Assembly: GCA_046330395.1 (NCBI GenBank) | Contig: JAXLSS010000010.1 | Coordinates: 40,793-104,792 of the forward strand | Direction of reading: 5' to 3' | DNA: 64,000 nt | Source of the DNA: Ga0077560 sp046330395 | GTDB taxonomy: Bacteria > Actinomycetota > Thermoleophilia > Miltoncostaeales > Miltoncostaeaceae | In this document: positions 52,516 to 59,673 of the stretch, piece after piece | Layout of the letters: each line of letters begins with the position of its first letter | Numbering within the stretch: the stretch's first letter is position 1 | Made by a program: the position numbers and the translations under genes | Notes under the pieces: model-generated | What the model saw: only the letters and a program-made list of their open reading frames with translations | Database searches by the model: none | What the model was told of the DNA's origin: nothing

Positions 52516-53315
52516 CCGTGCAGGCACTCACCCCCACCACGTTCGACCTGTCCACCGCACCCGCCGCGCCCTTCACCCGGCTGGTGGCGGTGGAGGTGCG
52601 CAAGATGGTGGACACCCGCGCGGGGCGCTGGCTGCTGGTCTGCATCGGCCTGCTCACCGCCGCCGCGCTCGGCACCATGCTGGTCGTGGTGGTGGCAAAG
52701 GATCTGGCCGTGTCCTTCGGTGACTTCCTGGCGGCCGCCAACGTCCCGACCGGGATCCTGCTGCCCGTGTTGGGGGTCATGTCGATCACGCAGGAGTTCG
52801 GGCAACGCACCGCGCTGGTCACGTTCGCCCAGGTGCCCTCGCGCATGCGGGTGTGCGCCGCCAAGTTCACCGCAGCGTTGGGCCTCGCGGCCGCCGCCGC
52901 GGTGCTGAGCCTCGTGCTGGCCGGGGGCGCGTACCTGGCGTACGGCGCGCTGTCGGATGCGGGCGCCGGATGGCACGCCGGTGTGGGCGACCTGGCGCGC
53001 TACGTGCTCGTCCAGGCCCTGGGGCTCGCCGGAGGCCTGGCCTTCGGTGCCCTGCTGCTCAACACGGCCGCGGCGATCGTGGTGGTGTTCGCGGTGAGCT
53101 TCGTGCTGACGGGCCTGTTCGAGGTGGGAGCCCAGACGATGTCCTGGTTCGCCCACATCCGGCCCTGGATCGACTTCCAGTACGCGCAGGGGCCCCTGAC
53201 CAGCGGCGGCGTCACGGCCGCCGACTGGGCGCACCTGGCGGTGTCGGCCGTGCCGTGGCTGGTGGTGCCCCTGCTGGTGGGCCTGTGGCGGGTGCTGCGG
53301 GTGGAGGTGAAATAG
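52512..53315 (+). CDS. ABC exporter permease
   Basis: 267 residues with six hydrophobic segments (about WLLVCIGLLTAAALGTMLVVVV, FLAAANVPTGILLPVLGVMSI, FTAALGLAAAAAVLSLVLAGGAY, ALGLAGGLAFGALLL, AIVVVFAVSFVLTGLF, WLVVPLLVGLWRVLRV). The ITQEFGQRTALVTF motif after the second helix is typical of ABC-2 type permeases. Its partner is the coupled ATPase gene. Likely exports an antibiotic, peptide or lipid; substrate unknown. Confidence 0.9.
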   Translation: MTVQALTPTTFDLSTAPAAPFTRLVAVEVRKMVDTRAGRWLLVCIGLLTAAALGTMLVVVVAKDLAVSFGDFLAAANVPTGILLPVLGVMSITQEFGQRTALVTFAQVPSRMRVCAAKFTAALGLAAAAAVLSLVLAGGAYLAYGALSDAGAGWHAGVGDLARYVLVQALGLAGGLAFGALLLNTAAAIVVVFAVSFVLTGLFEVGAQTMSWFAHIRPWIDFQYAQGPLTSGGVTAADWAHLAVSAVPWLVVPLLVGLWRVLRVEVK

Positions 53316-53497
53316 CTCCCCGCGGGTGGGACCCGGTGCACGAGGTCGGCGGTGGCCCGGGTGGGTTCGCCGCCACGCCGCGGACCAATCACAACTGCAT
53401 CAATCAGATTTCGGGGATATGGTCGGGCGGCGGATCCTCGCCGCGGTGGCGGCGCAGGGCATCCGTGGCCCACGACCGCACGAAAGGAAGAGTCCCG

Positions 53498-54082
53498 TTG
53501 TCCGACATCCTCGATCAGGTCCTCGCCGCCAACGCGGCATACGCCGACAGCTTCGGCGACCTCGGATCGCTGGCGCTGCCCCCCGCGCGCGGCTTCGCCA
53601 TCCTCACCTGCATGGACGCCCGGCTGGACCCCGCCAAGTACGCGGGCCTCGCTGAGGGCGACGCCCACGTCATCCGCAACGCCGGCGGGCGCGCCAGCGA
53701 CGACGCCATCCGCTCACTGGTGATCTCCTACAAGCTGCTGGGCACGCGCGAGTGGTTCGTGATCCACCACACCGACTGCGGCATGGAGTTCTTCGACGAC
53801 CAGACCATGCGCGGGCTGCTGCGCAGCAGCCTCGACACCGCGCAGCTGGGCCCCGAGGGCTTCACCGACGTGGGGGCCGGGCCCGGCTCTGCGGAGGGTG
53901 AGTTCATCGACTGGCTCACCATCGCCGACCAGGCGGGCGGGGTGGTTGACGACGTCATGCGCATCCGGAACCACCCGCTGGTGCCGGCGCGGATCCCGGT
54001 CTACGGATACGTCTACGACGTCCGCTCGGGGCGGCTGGTGGAGGTGCCGCAGGCCACGGCGGCGGGAGCGGTCACCGCCTAG
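53498..54082 (+). CDS. Beta-class carbonic anhydrase
   Basis: 194 residues. Zinc ligands: Cys in LTCMDARLD (with the Asp/Arg dyad), His and Cys in IHHTDCGM. VIRNAGGRASDDAIRSLVIS follows the first motif as in mycobacterial Rv1284-type enzymes. It interconverts CO2 and bicarbonate. The C-terminal half (DDVMRIRNHPLVPARIPVYGYVYDVRSGRL) closes the family fold. Start is the TTG at 53498, with AAAGGAAG about seven bases upstream; no ATG or GTG near. Upstream lies an unusually AT-rich stretch (53385-53425) that probably holds its promoter. Ends against a strong shared terminator. Confidence 0.92.
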   Translation: MSDILDQVLAANAAYADSFGDLGSLALPPARGFAILTCMDARLDPAKYAGLAEGDAHVIRNAGGRASDDAIRSLVISYKLLGTREWFVIHHTDCGMEFFDDQTMRGLLRSSLDTAQLGPEGFTDVGAGPGSAEGEFIDWLTIADQAGGVVDDVMRIRNHPLVPARIPVYGYVYDVRSGRLVEVPQATAAGAVTA

Positions 54083-54168
54083 AGGGAATCCCACCACGCC
54101 TGGCGCAAGGGGGAACGCCGGGCGCGGTGGGTGCATCAGCCGTGCGGGGGTGCGGGGCGGCTGACGGG

Positions 54169-54196
54169 GTGGGGGGTGCCCGCCGGCACCCCCCAC
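54169..54196. terminator. Strong bidirectional hairpin terminator
   Basis: Perfect 12-bp stem GTGGGGGGTGCC/GGCACCCCCCAC with loop CGCC, between the convergent carbonic-anhydrase and sulfate-binding-protein genes. Confidence 0.75.
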
Positions 54197-54211
54197 GCAC
54201 GCCGGGGCGGC

Positions 54212-55207
54212 TCAGCCCCGGGCGATCTTCGCCAGCACCCCGTTGTTGGGGTCGAAGAACGTCTTGTTGGCGTAGTCCCAGCCCCCGAGGGTGCCGATGT
54301 CGAACAGCCCCTTCACGCGCGGGTACGTCTTGCGCCAGCGCTTCTTGGCCAGGATCGTCTTGTTGACCGGGCGGTAGCCCTTGGCCGCGAAGTCCAGCTG
54401 GGCCTTCGGGGTGTGCAGGAAACTCACGAACGCCCGCGCCGTGGCGAGGTCGCCCGTGGTCTTCACCACCGCCACCGGATTCTCGATCTTGATGGTGGGC
54501 GTGGGGATGACGTAGTCCACCGCGATGTGGTGCTGGCGGGCGGCGATGGCCTCGTTCTCGTAGCCGATCAGCACGTCGCCCTTGCCGGCGGTGAACGTGT
54601 TGAGCGCGTCGCGGGCGCTCTTGTCCTGCACCGAGACGTTCTTGTAGAGCGCCTTGAGGTAGTCCACGGCCTGCTGGTCGGACTTGCCCTGACGGCGCTG
54701 CGCGCCGTAGGCGGCCAGCACGTCCCACTTGGCGCCACCGGAGGTCTGCCAGTTGGGGATCAGCACGTCCACGCCCGGCTTGATCAGGTCGGCCCAGGTC
54801 TTGAGGTGCTTGGGGTTGCCCTTGCGCACGGTGAACACCACCACCGAATCGGTGACGAAGCCGTGGTCGGCGTCCTTGTTCCAGTCCGGGGACACCAGGT
54901 TGGCCTGCACCAGGCGGGTGATGTCGGGCTCCAGTGAGAACGCCACGATGTCGGCACCGAGACCGGCGGCCACGGCCCGGCTCTGGTCGCCGGAGGCGCC
55001 GTAGGACTGGTCAAACGTCACGCCCTTGCCGGCCGGCGTCTTGCCGAAGTCCGAGATGATCGAGGCGTACGCCTCCTGCGGGGTGGAGTAGGCCACCAGC
55101 GTCAGCTTGCTGGAGGCGGAGGCCACGGTCGCCATCGACGCGAGGGCCACCGCCGTGAGGATGAGGCCACGCCGCCGGCGGCTGGCTGAGGTTCGGCCGA
55201 TCTTCAT
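54212..55207 (-). CDS. Sulfate/thiosulfate ABC transporter substrate-binding protein
   Basis: 331 residues. Signal peptide (about 1-32, GLILTAVALASMATVASA), then the Sbp/CysP fold: LTLVAYSTPQEAYASIISDFGKTPAGKGV, QSYGASGDQSRAVAAGLGADIVAFSLEPDI, LIPNWQTSGGAKWDVLAAYG, VLIGYENEAIAA, YVIPTPTIKIENPVAVV. The SGGAKW and GASGDQSRAV segments are the sulfate-binding loops of the family. Excellent ribosome site AAGGAG seven bases before the ATG. The permease and ATPase genes are not next to it. An upstream palindrome shared with the gene at 55505 points to control by the Rrf2 regulator at 55954. Confidence 0.93.
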   Translation of the reverse strand: MKIGRTSASRRRRGLILTAVALASMATVASASSKLTLVAYSTPQEAYASIISDFGKTPAGKGVTFDQSYGASGDQSRAVAAGLGADIVAFSLEPDITRLVQANLVSPDWNKDADHGFVTDSVVVFTVRKGNPKHLKTWADLIKPGVDVLIPNWQTSGGAKWDVLAAYGAQRRQGKSDQQAVDYLKALYKNVSVQDKSARDALNTFTAGKGDVLIGYENEAIAARQHHIAVDYVIPTPTIKIENPVAVVKTTGDLATARAFVSFLHTPKAQLDFAAKGYRPVNKTILAKKRWRKTYPRVKGLFDIGTLGGWDYANKTFFDPNNGVLAKIARG

Positions 55208-55329
55208 TCAGTCACTCCTTGGTCATTCCGGGGAAATGTGCGGTGGAGGCGGCGCCCGTATTGACGCCGTCCGGTGGCGCTCCCGCCCGGTGAGGCGATC
55301 GCCCACGCCCAGCCGAGCCATGACTCATG

Positions 55330-55346
55330 CTTATGACTCGAATAAG
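55330..55346. promoter_or_regulatory. Palindromic operator copy 1 (CTTAT-N7-ATAAG)
   Basis: CTTAT, seven bases, ATAAG; 123 bases upstream of the sulfate-binding-protein start. The same 17-base pattern recurs at 55475-55491. Likely binding site of the Rrf2-family regulator encoded at 55954. Confidence 0.6.
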
Positions 55347-55474
55347 TGGGCGGGGGCAGTCTTCCCGCCGGGTTCGTCAAAGTCAAGTGAATGAATGAGA
55401 TTGGTCTGGATTGGAGTTGGCGACCTGACCATCCGCGTCGCGGCGATGAGCTGCACCGGAGACCTCGACATTCA

Positions 55475-55491
55475 CTTATGCAATGCATAAG
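55475..55491. promoter_or_regulatory. Palindromic operator copy 2 (CTTAT-N7-ATAAG)
   Basis: CTTATGCA-A-TGCATAAG, a perfect 8-bp-arm palindrome that directly abuts the -10 element of the gene at 55505, so a bound protein would block RNA polymerase. Confidence 0.65.
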
Positions 55492-55492
55492 G

Positions 55493-55498
55493 TAAGAT
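55493..55498 (+). promoter_or_regulatory. Leaderless -10 element of the GlcG/HbpS-like gene
   Basis: TAAGAT, six bases before the ATG at 55505; matches the TAnnnT-N6/7-start pattern. Confidence 0.55.
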
Positions 55499-55504
55499 CC
55501 ACAC

Positions 55505-55900
55505 ATGACCGGCACGGCGGAACTCCTCTCCCACGAACTGCGGCGCGGGTTGATTGCGGTGGCCCTGGACTTCGGCGAGGACCTGGGAGTGCGCTGCGCG
55601 GTCGCCGTGCTCGACTCGAACGGGTCCCTCATCGCGGCGGAGCGCGACCCCGGCCTTCCCGAGGAGGCGCTGGGCGCGGCCGTGGGGCATGCGCGACGGG
55701 CCCTCGTCGCGCGTGAGCCCTCCGGTTCCGCGGCCGCCGCGGGACTGCCGCTGGGCGAGGAGGCCGCACCGCACCGCACGGTTGGCGCCGTCGGCGTGTG
55801 CGGGGGTCCGGAGGGGTTCTCCGTGGAAGCCGCCGCCGTGGCCGCGCGGGCGGTGGGGCTGGGCCGGTTCGTGCGGCGGCGGGCGGCACCCGCCGCCTGA
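55505..55900 (+). CDS. Possible GlcG/HbpS-like small protein
   Basis: 131 residues. The pattern LIAVALDFGEDLGVRCAVAVLDSNGSLIAAERD, then an Ala-rich helix (EALGAAVGHARRAL), then TVGAVGVCGGPEGFSVEAAAVAARAVG follows the outline of the GlcG/HbpS (DUF336) family: AVvDxxG-l, then iGaiGVSG, then D-A-a. The family binds haem or cobalamin or acts in glycolate metabolism, but the match is partial and shorter than usual, so this is tentative. No membrane segment. The promoter overlaps operator copy 2, and the Rrf2 gene follows after 53 bases, so the two form a probable autoregulated operon. A role in sulfur or redox metabolism is inferred from context only. Confidence 0.55.
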   Translation: MTGTAELLSHELRRGLIAVALDFGEDLGVRCAVAVLDSNGSLIAAERDPGLPEEALGAAVGHARRALVAREPSGSAAAAGLPLGEEAAPHRTVGAVGVCGGPEGFSVEAAAVAARAVGLGRFVRRRAAPAA

Positions 55901-55953
55901 GCGCCGGAGCGGCCGGCTGTTCAGTCGGCCGAGCGGATGGGCAGAATCACCCC

Positions 55954-56418
55954 ATGCGCGTCTCCGCCAGGGTCGACTACGGGCTGCGCGCGCTCGCCGC
56001 GCTGGCCGTGCTGGAGGCCGAGCGTGACGGGCCCGTCTCGCGGGAGCTCATCGGTGAGGCGCAGGAGATCCCGGTGGCCTTCCTGGAGAACATCCTGCTG
56101 GAGCTCAAACGCGCCGGGCTGGTCACCAGCGTGCGCGGTCAGCGCGGCGGGTTCCGGCTCGCGCGGCCGGCCTCGACCATCACGCTGGGGCAGGTGATCC
56201 GCGCGGTGGAGGGTCCCCTGGCAAGCGTCCGCGGTCTGCGGCCGGAGAACGTCAGCTACAGCGGCCCCGCCGCCCCCCTGCGCGAGGTGTGGGTGGCGGT
56301 GCGCTCCAACCTGCGGGCGGTGCTGGACCAGGTCACCATCGCCGACCTGGTGCACAACGCGCTCCCGGACGAGGTGATGGCGCTCACGCGCGTGCCGGAC
56401 GCCTGGAGCCCGCGCTAG
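55954..56418 (+). CDS. Rrf2-family transcriptional regulator (CymR-like, no Fe-S cysteines)
   Basis: 154 residues. Winged helix: MRVSARVDYGLRALAALAVLEA, ELIGEAQEIPVAFLENILLELKRAGLV, SVRGQRGGFRLARP, all classic Rrf2 features. A C-terminal helix region follows (TIADLVHNALPDEV). The three cysteines that hold the cluster in IscR/NsrR are absent (no Cys at all), so it resembles CymR-type regulators, which sense cysteine status through partner proteins. Sits next to a sulfate-binding protein and two matching palindromes, so sulfur control is likely (inference). ATG at 55954; no strong ribosome site. Confidence 0.9.
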   Translation: MRVSARVDYGLRALAALAVLEAERDGPVSRELIGEAQEIPVAFLENILLELKRAGLVTSVRGQRGGFRLARPASTITLGQVIRAVEGPLASVRGLRPENVSYSGPAAPLREVWVAVRSNLRAVLDQVTIADLVHNALPDEVMALTRVPDAWSPR

Positions 56419-56498
56419 CGAGCCGCTCGCCAGGCGGGCACCGGGTCGCCGGAGGTCGCTGCTCAGTTCGCCGGTGCGGCCGACCGATACATCCGACC

Positions 56499-57998
56499 AT
56501 GCGGATCCGCGCCCGTCTTTCACTCGCACTCGCATGTCTGGCATGCGTTCCCGCCATTGCTTCGGCGTCCGCGCCGCAGCGCGTCTGGGTGGCCAACGGC
56601 CAGACCGACCCGGCCGCGACGCTGCGCAGCAACGTCATCTCCATGGGCACCGACGGCACCGGCGAGCAGGACGGCCCCACCATCGCCGCGGGCGTGACCG
56701 CGCTGACGGGATGGCGCGACTCGCTGTACGTGGGCACCGGCGCCGGGATCGTGCGCACCGACCTCAGCGGCACCACCGTCGAGTCGACCCTGCTGTGCGC
56801 CTCGCCGTTCTCGCTGGCCGTCGACCCCCGCGCACCCGCGCTGTACGCCTCGTGCGCCTCGATCGACTCCCACCACATCCCGCTGTACCGGTTCCCCCTG
56901 GGGGCGGACGGGTCGCTGGGCACCGGCGTGCAGGCTGCCACGCTGGCCAACCGGGGCGAGAGCATGTTCACCCAGGGCGGCAACCTGTACATCGCCGAGA
57001 CCTACCCGGACTTCATCGGCGTGGCGCGGATGTCGCTGGCCGATCCCACGCGCCTGGACCAGCCGTGGTTCGGCGGGGTGAACGTGCGGGGCGTCACCGC
57101 GTCGCCGTCCACCCTGCTGTACGCGCCCACCGGCGCATCCACCGCGAACGCGTTCGCCACGCCCTTCGCCTCGCCCAAGTGGCAGACGGCCAGCTCGCTG
57201 CCGGCGGTCACCACGGTGCCCGTCATCGGCATGGTGCTACGCGGCCAGACGCTGTTCACCACCACCGGGTACCAGGGCGTGGACACCACCTCGGTCAACC
57301 GCCAATCCATCGCCACGCTGGACACCCCCACCCCCGTCGTGAGCTGGCCGGACGCCGCGCACCACCGCCAGCCGATCCCCGTCGGCATCTACCCGGGGGA
57401 CCAGCCGCAGGAGTGGTTCACCGACGCCACCGCGCGGCCCCTGGCCGCCGGCGCCTTCGACGCGCCGATCCGCCCCTCCAGCGGCCTGCCCGCCACGCTC
57501 ACCTCCACCACACCGGCCGTGTGCACGCTCAGCGGCGCCACCGTCACCCCGGTCGCGGCGGGCACGTGCACCATCACCGGCGAGCAGGCCGGCAACGCGG
57601 CATACCTGGCGGCGCCCACGGGCACGGTGAGCGTGGAGATCACGCTGCCGCCCTCCGGCGGCCCCGCACCGGGTGGGTCATCCAAGCTGGCCGCGGGACG
57701 GGCCCGGGCCGCCGGGAACGCGCTGGTCAGCTCCGTCGCCGCGCCGGGTGCGGGCACCGTCACCCAGACCGGCACAATCGCCGGTCGCGGGCACACCGCG
57801 GTGCGGGTCTGTTCGGCCACGGTTGCGGTCACGGGCGCGGGCAGCGTGACGGTGCGCTGCCGGCTCAACCGTGCCGGCCGCCTGCACCGCCGGCTCGGGG
57901 CGCTCACCGTGACGCTCACCACCGTGTTCACGCCATCCACCGGCACCGCCCAGACCGCCCGGCAGAAGGTCAGGCTGGCGCGGTCGCCGCGTCCCTAG
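56499..57998 (+). CDS. Secreted propeller-like protein with Ig-like C-terminus
   Basis: 499 residues. Signal peptide (about 1-25, LSLALACLACVPAIASASA), then about 280 residues of beta-rich repeats (VTALTGWRDSLYVGTGAGIVRTDL; RGESMFTQGGNLYIAETYPDFIGVARM) that look like propeller blades without NHL or PD40 signatures. An Ig-like segment (PSSGLPATLTSTTPAVCTLSGATVTPVAAGTCTITGEQAG) and a C-terminal beta domain ending KVRLARSPRP follow. The Ig part matches the bacterial MBG/Big-type TxPAVCTVSGxTVTPVAAGTCTI pattern of surface proteins. Function unknown; surface binding likely. Start ATG 56499. Confidence 0.75.
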   Translation: MRIRARLSLALACLACVPAIASASAPQRVWVANGQTDPAATLRSNVISMGTDGTGEQDGPTIAAGVTALTGWRDSLYVGTGAGIVRTDLSGTTVESTLLCASPFSLAVDPRAPALYASCASIDSHHIPLYRFPLGADGSLGTGVQAATLANRGESMFTQGGNLYIAETYPDFIGVARMSLADPTRLDQPWFGGVNVRGVTASPSTLLYAPTGASTANAFATPFASPKWQTASSLPAVTTVPVIGMVLRGQTLFTTTGYQGVDTTSVNRQSIATLDTPTPVVSWPDAAHHRQPIPVGIYPGDQPQEWFTDATARPLAAGAFDAPIRPSSGLPATLTSTTPAVCTLSGATVTPVAAGTCTITGEQAGNAAYLAAPTGTVSVEITLPPSGGPAPGGSSKLAAGRARAAGNALVSSVAAPGAGTVTQTGTIAGRGHTAVRVCSATVAVTGAGSVTVRCRLNRAGRLHRRLGALTVTLTTVFTPSTGTAQTARQKVRLARSPRP

Positions 57999-58010
57999 CC
58001 CGCCGGCACC

Positions 58011-58478
58011 TCACGCGCCGGCGGCGCTCGCACCGAGGGCATCCATGATGGCGCGGCGCCACTCGTCGCCCTGCTCGGGGTCACGGCGACCCAGTTCGGT
58101 GACGTGCCCGTCCCAGGCCTCGGCCAGGGAGGTGCGGCGGTAGCGCACGGTCACCCCGGTGCCCCCATCGCGCCCCTCCAGCCGCAGGTCGATCTGCACG
58201 GCCTGCACACCGGGCAGCACGTACACGTGCTGGATCCGGCCGTCCGCCGGGTCCCACCGCGTGGTCATCCACACCGCCTCGCCGGCCTCGCCGTGGTCCA
58301 GCAGGAACACCGCGCCCTCCTCGTCGCGCTCGGGCGAGGGGTGGAGAAACACCGGAGCCCAGTCCTCACCGCCCCAGCACCGCTCCCCCGAGCCGCCGAA
58401 CAACGGCACGGCCTCCGCCGGTGGGATGGGCAGCGCGAAGACGAAGCCGCCGTCGGTGCGGACGCGGCCGGCCGTCAG
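58011..58478 (-). CDS. SRPBCC-like (START-fold) protein
   Basis: About 155 residues resembling polyketide-cyclase/AHSA1 lipid-binding barrels: PAEAVPLFGGSGERCWGGEDWAPVFLHP, GAVFLLDHG...VWMTTRWDPADGRIQHVYVLPGVQAVQIDLRL, TGVTVRYRRTSL. The C-terminal helix is DEWRRAIMDAL. The frame opens with CTG at 58478, which overlaps the TGA of the upstream gene (CTGA). The first GTG (58409) would cut off the first strand of the fold, so either a CTG start or an undetected indel is needed. Translationally coupled to the small regulator-like gene before it. Ligand unknown. Confidence 0.65.
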   Translation of the reverse strand: MTAGRVRTDGGFVFALPIPPAEAVPLFGGSGERCWGGEDWAPVFLHPSPERDEEGAVFLLDHGEAGEAVWMTTRWDPADGRIQHVYVLPGVQAVQIDLRLEGRDGGTGVTVRYRRTSLAEAWDGHVTELGRRDPEQGDEWRRAIMDALGASAAGA

Positions 58479-58717
58479 GCCTCCCGCAGGCGGTGGGCGT
58501 CGTCCGCGGTCAGCGTGAGCCCGTAGAGACCACGCAGCTGCGCCACCTGTTCGAGCGTCTCGGGGGACAGCGCCGACCTGCCCTCCAGGCTGTGCAGCAG
58601 GATCCCCTCCAGCAGGTCGCCCAGGGTCATGTCCTTCAGCTCCGCCAGGGCCTTCAGCACCTTCACGAGGCGCTTCTCCAGCCGCACGCCCGTCTGCACG
58701 CGCTCGATCGTCTTCAT
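58475..58717 (-). CDS. Small helical protein, possible RHH-type repressor
   Basis: 80 residues: MKTIERVQTGVRLEKRLVKVLKALAELKDMTLGDLLEGILLHSLEG and a short tail with a LTADDAHRLREA helix. The order of one polar strand (ERVQTGVRLEK) and two helices (RLVKVLKALAELKD, LGDLLEGILLHSL) fits a ribbon-helix-helix DNA-binding protein, although no family name can be claimed. Start at the ATG at 58717, from TACATT seven bases upstream (leaderless type). A TGTACC-N2-GGTACA palindrome lies over that -10 element, as expected for a self-repressing gene. Overlaps the SRPBCC-like gene downstream. Confidence 0.7.
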   Translation of the reverse strand: MKTIERVQTGVRLEKRLVKVLKALAELKDMTLGDLLEGILLHSLEGRSALSPETLEQVAQLRGLYGLTLTADDAHRLREA

Positions 58718-58724
58718 GTCTACC

Positions 58725-58740
58725 AATGTACCACGGTACA
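58725..58740. promoter_or_regulatory. Palindromic operator over the -10 of the 58.7-kb gene
   Basis: TGTACC-AC-GGTACA (58727-58740), perfect 6-bp arms, overlapping the -10 element TACATT (minus strand, 58730-58725). Likely autoregulatory site of the small RHH-like protein. Confidence 0.6.
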
Positions 58741-58900
58741 CACGGCCAGCATGTCCGGCTGATTCACCAGTGGATATGGGGAGATCACCGGTTTATCTCG
58801 CCCTCGATTCGGTCACGCTCCGCCCCACCGCCGCCGCCGTCCGCTCGTCCTGAGCGGTCGCCCGGCGGATCTCGCCGCTTCCCCGACCCAGGAGCGTCAC

Positions 58901-59659
58901 ATGGTGTGCAACCGCCCAACGGCCACGCAAACCCTCCGCCGCCGGCCGGGATGGATCCGATCCGGCGTGTGGGCCGGGTGCCTCATCGCCACCTGCGCCA
59001 CCGCGGCCACCGCCGGGGCGGCCACGCCCGCTCAGCCACCCACCGTGCAGGTGCCCGCCGCGGGGGTGACCGGGGGGTTCTACAACTACGACTTCGACGA
59101 CACAGGCTGCGCGCCCGCCTCGGGGACGTGCACCAACGTGGACTGGCCGGTGACCATGGTGTTCCAGGGGCCGCGCGTGTCGGTGAGCTCCGTCCGGACC
59201 CTGCTGGGCAACGCCGGCTACGGCAGCGGCGGCTCCACCGAGAACGCCTCGGTGAGCGTGGACGGCGCCACCTTCCAGTGGGTCGCCGACGGCGGCCGCA
59301 AGCGGTCGGTCAGCAGCACCATCGACCCCCTTCCCGGCGCGCCGCGGATCCGCTGGTTCAGCTACTGCCACATCCGTCTGTACGCGCCGTCCGCCGGGTA
59401 CTTCGGTGCCGCGGCCGGCACCCACTACGTCGTCGCCACCACCCACTACGACATCAACGAGGTGTTGGGGCCCACCGCCTACGGCTGGAGCGACACCGCC
59501 GCCAAGCAGGTGGCCGCCGACCTGGTGAGCCGCAGGCAGATCACCGCGGGGCAGGTCGCCGCCAACACCCTGCCGCTTGCGAACCCCGAGGCCCTGCGGG
59601 CGCAGGGCAACCACACCTGGCAGAACGACGGCAACGCCACGGTGATCACGATCGGGTGA
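58901..59659 (+). CDS. Secreted protein of unknown function
   Basis: 252 residues. Signal peptide (about 1-42 with a Cys-containing hydrophobic core, VWAGCLIATCATAATAGAA). The mature part starts TPAQPPTVQVPAAG and includes YNYDFDDTGCAPASGTCTNVDWPVTMVF (two Cys), VRTLLGNAGYGSGGSTENASV, RIRWFSYCHIRLYAPSAGYFG, THYVVATTHYDINE and a C-terminal helix AAKQVAADLVSRRQ. I do not recognise the family. Aromatic and Ser/Gly-rich beta strands suggest a secreted sandwich, perhaps carbohydrate-binding (guess). ATG with AGGAG six bases upstream. Confidence 0.75.
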   Translation: MVCNRPTATQTLRRRPGWIRSGVWAGCLIATCATAATAGAATPAQPPTVQVPAAGVTGGFYNYDFDDTGCAPASGTCTNVDWPVTMVFQGPRVSVSSVRTLLGNAGYGSGGSTENASVSVDGATFQWVADGGRKRSVSSTIDPLPGAPRIRWFSYCHIRLYAPSAGYFGAAAGTHYVVATTHYDINEVLGPTAYGWSDTAAKQVAADLVSRRQITAGQVAANTLPLANPEALRAQGNHTWQNDGNATVITIG

Positions 59660-59673
59660 TGCCCGCCGGTCGC

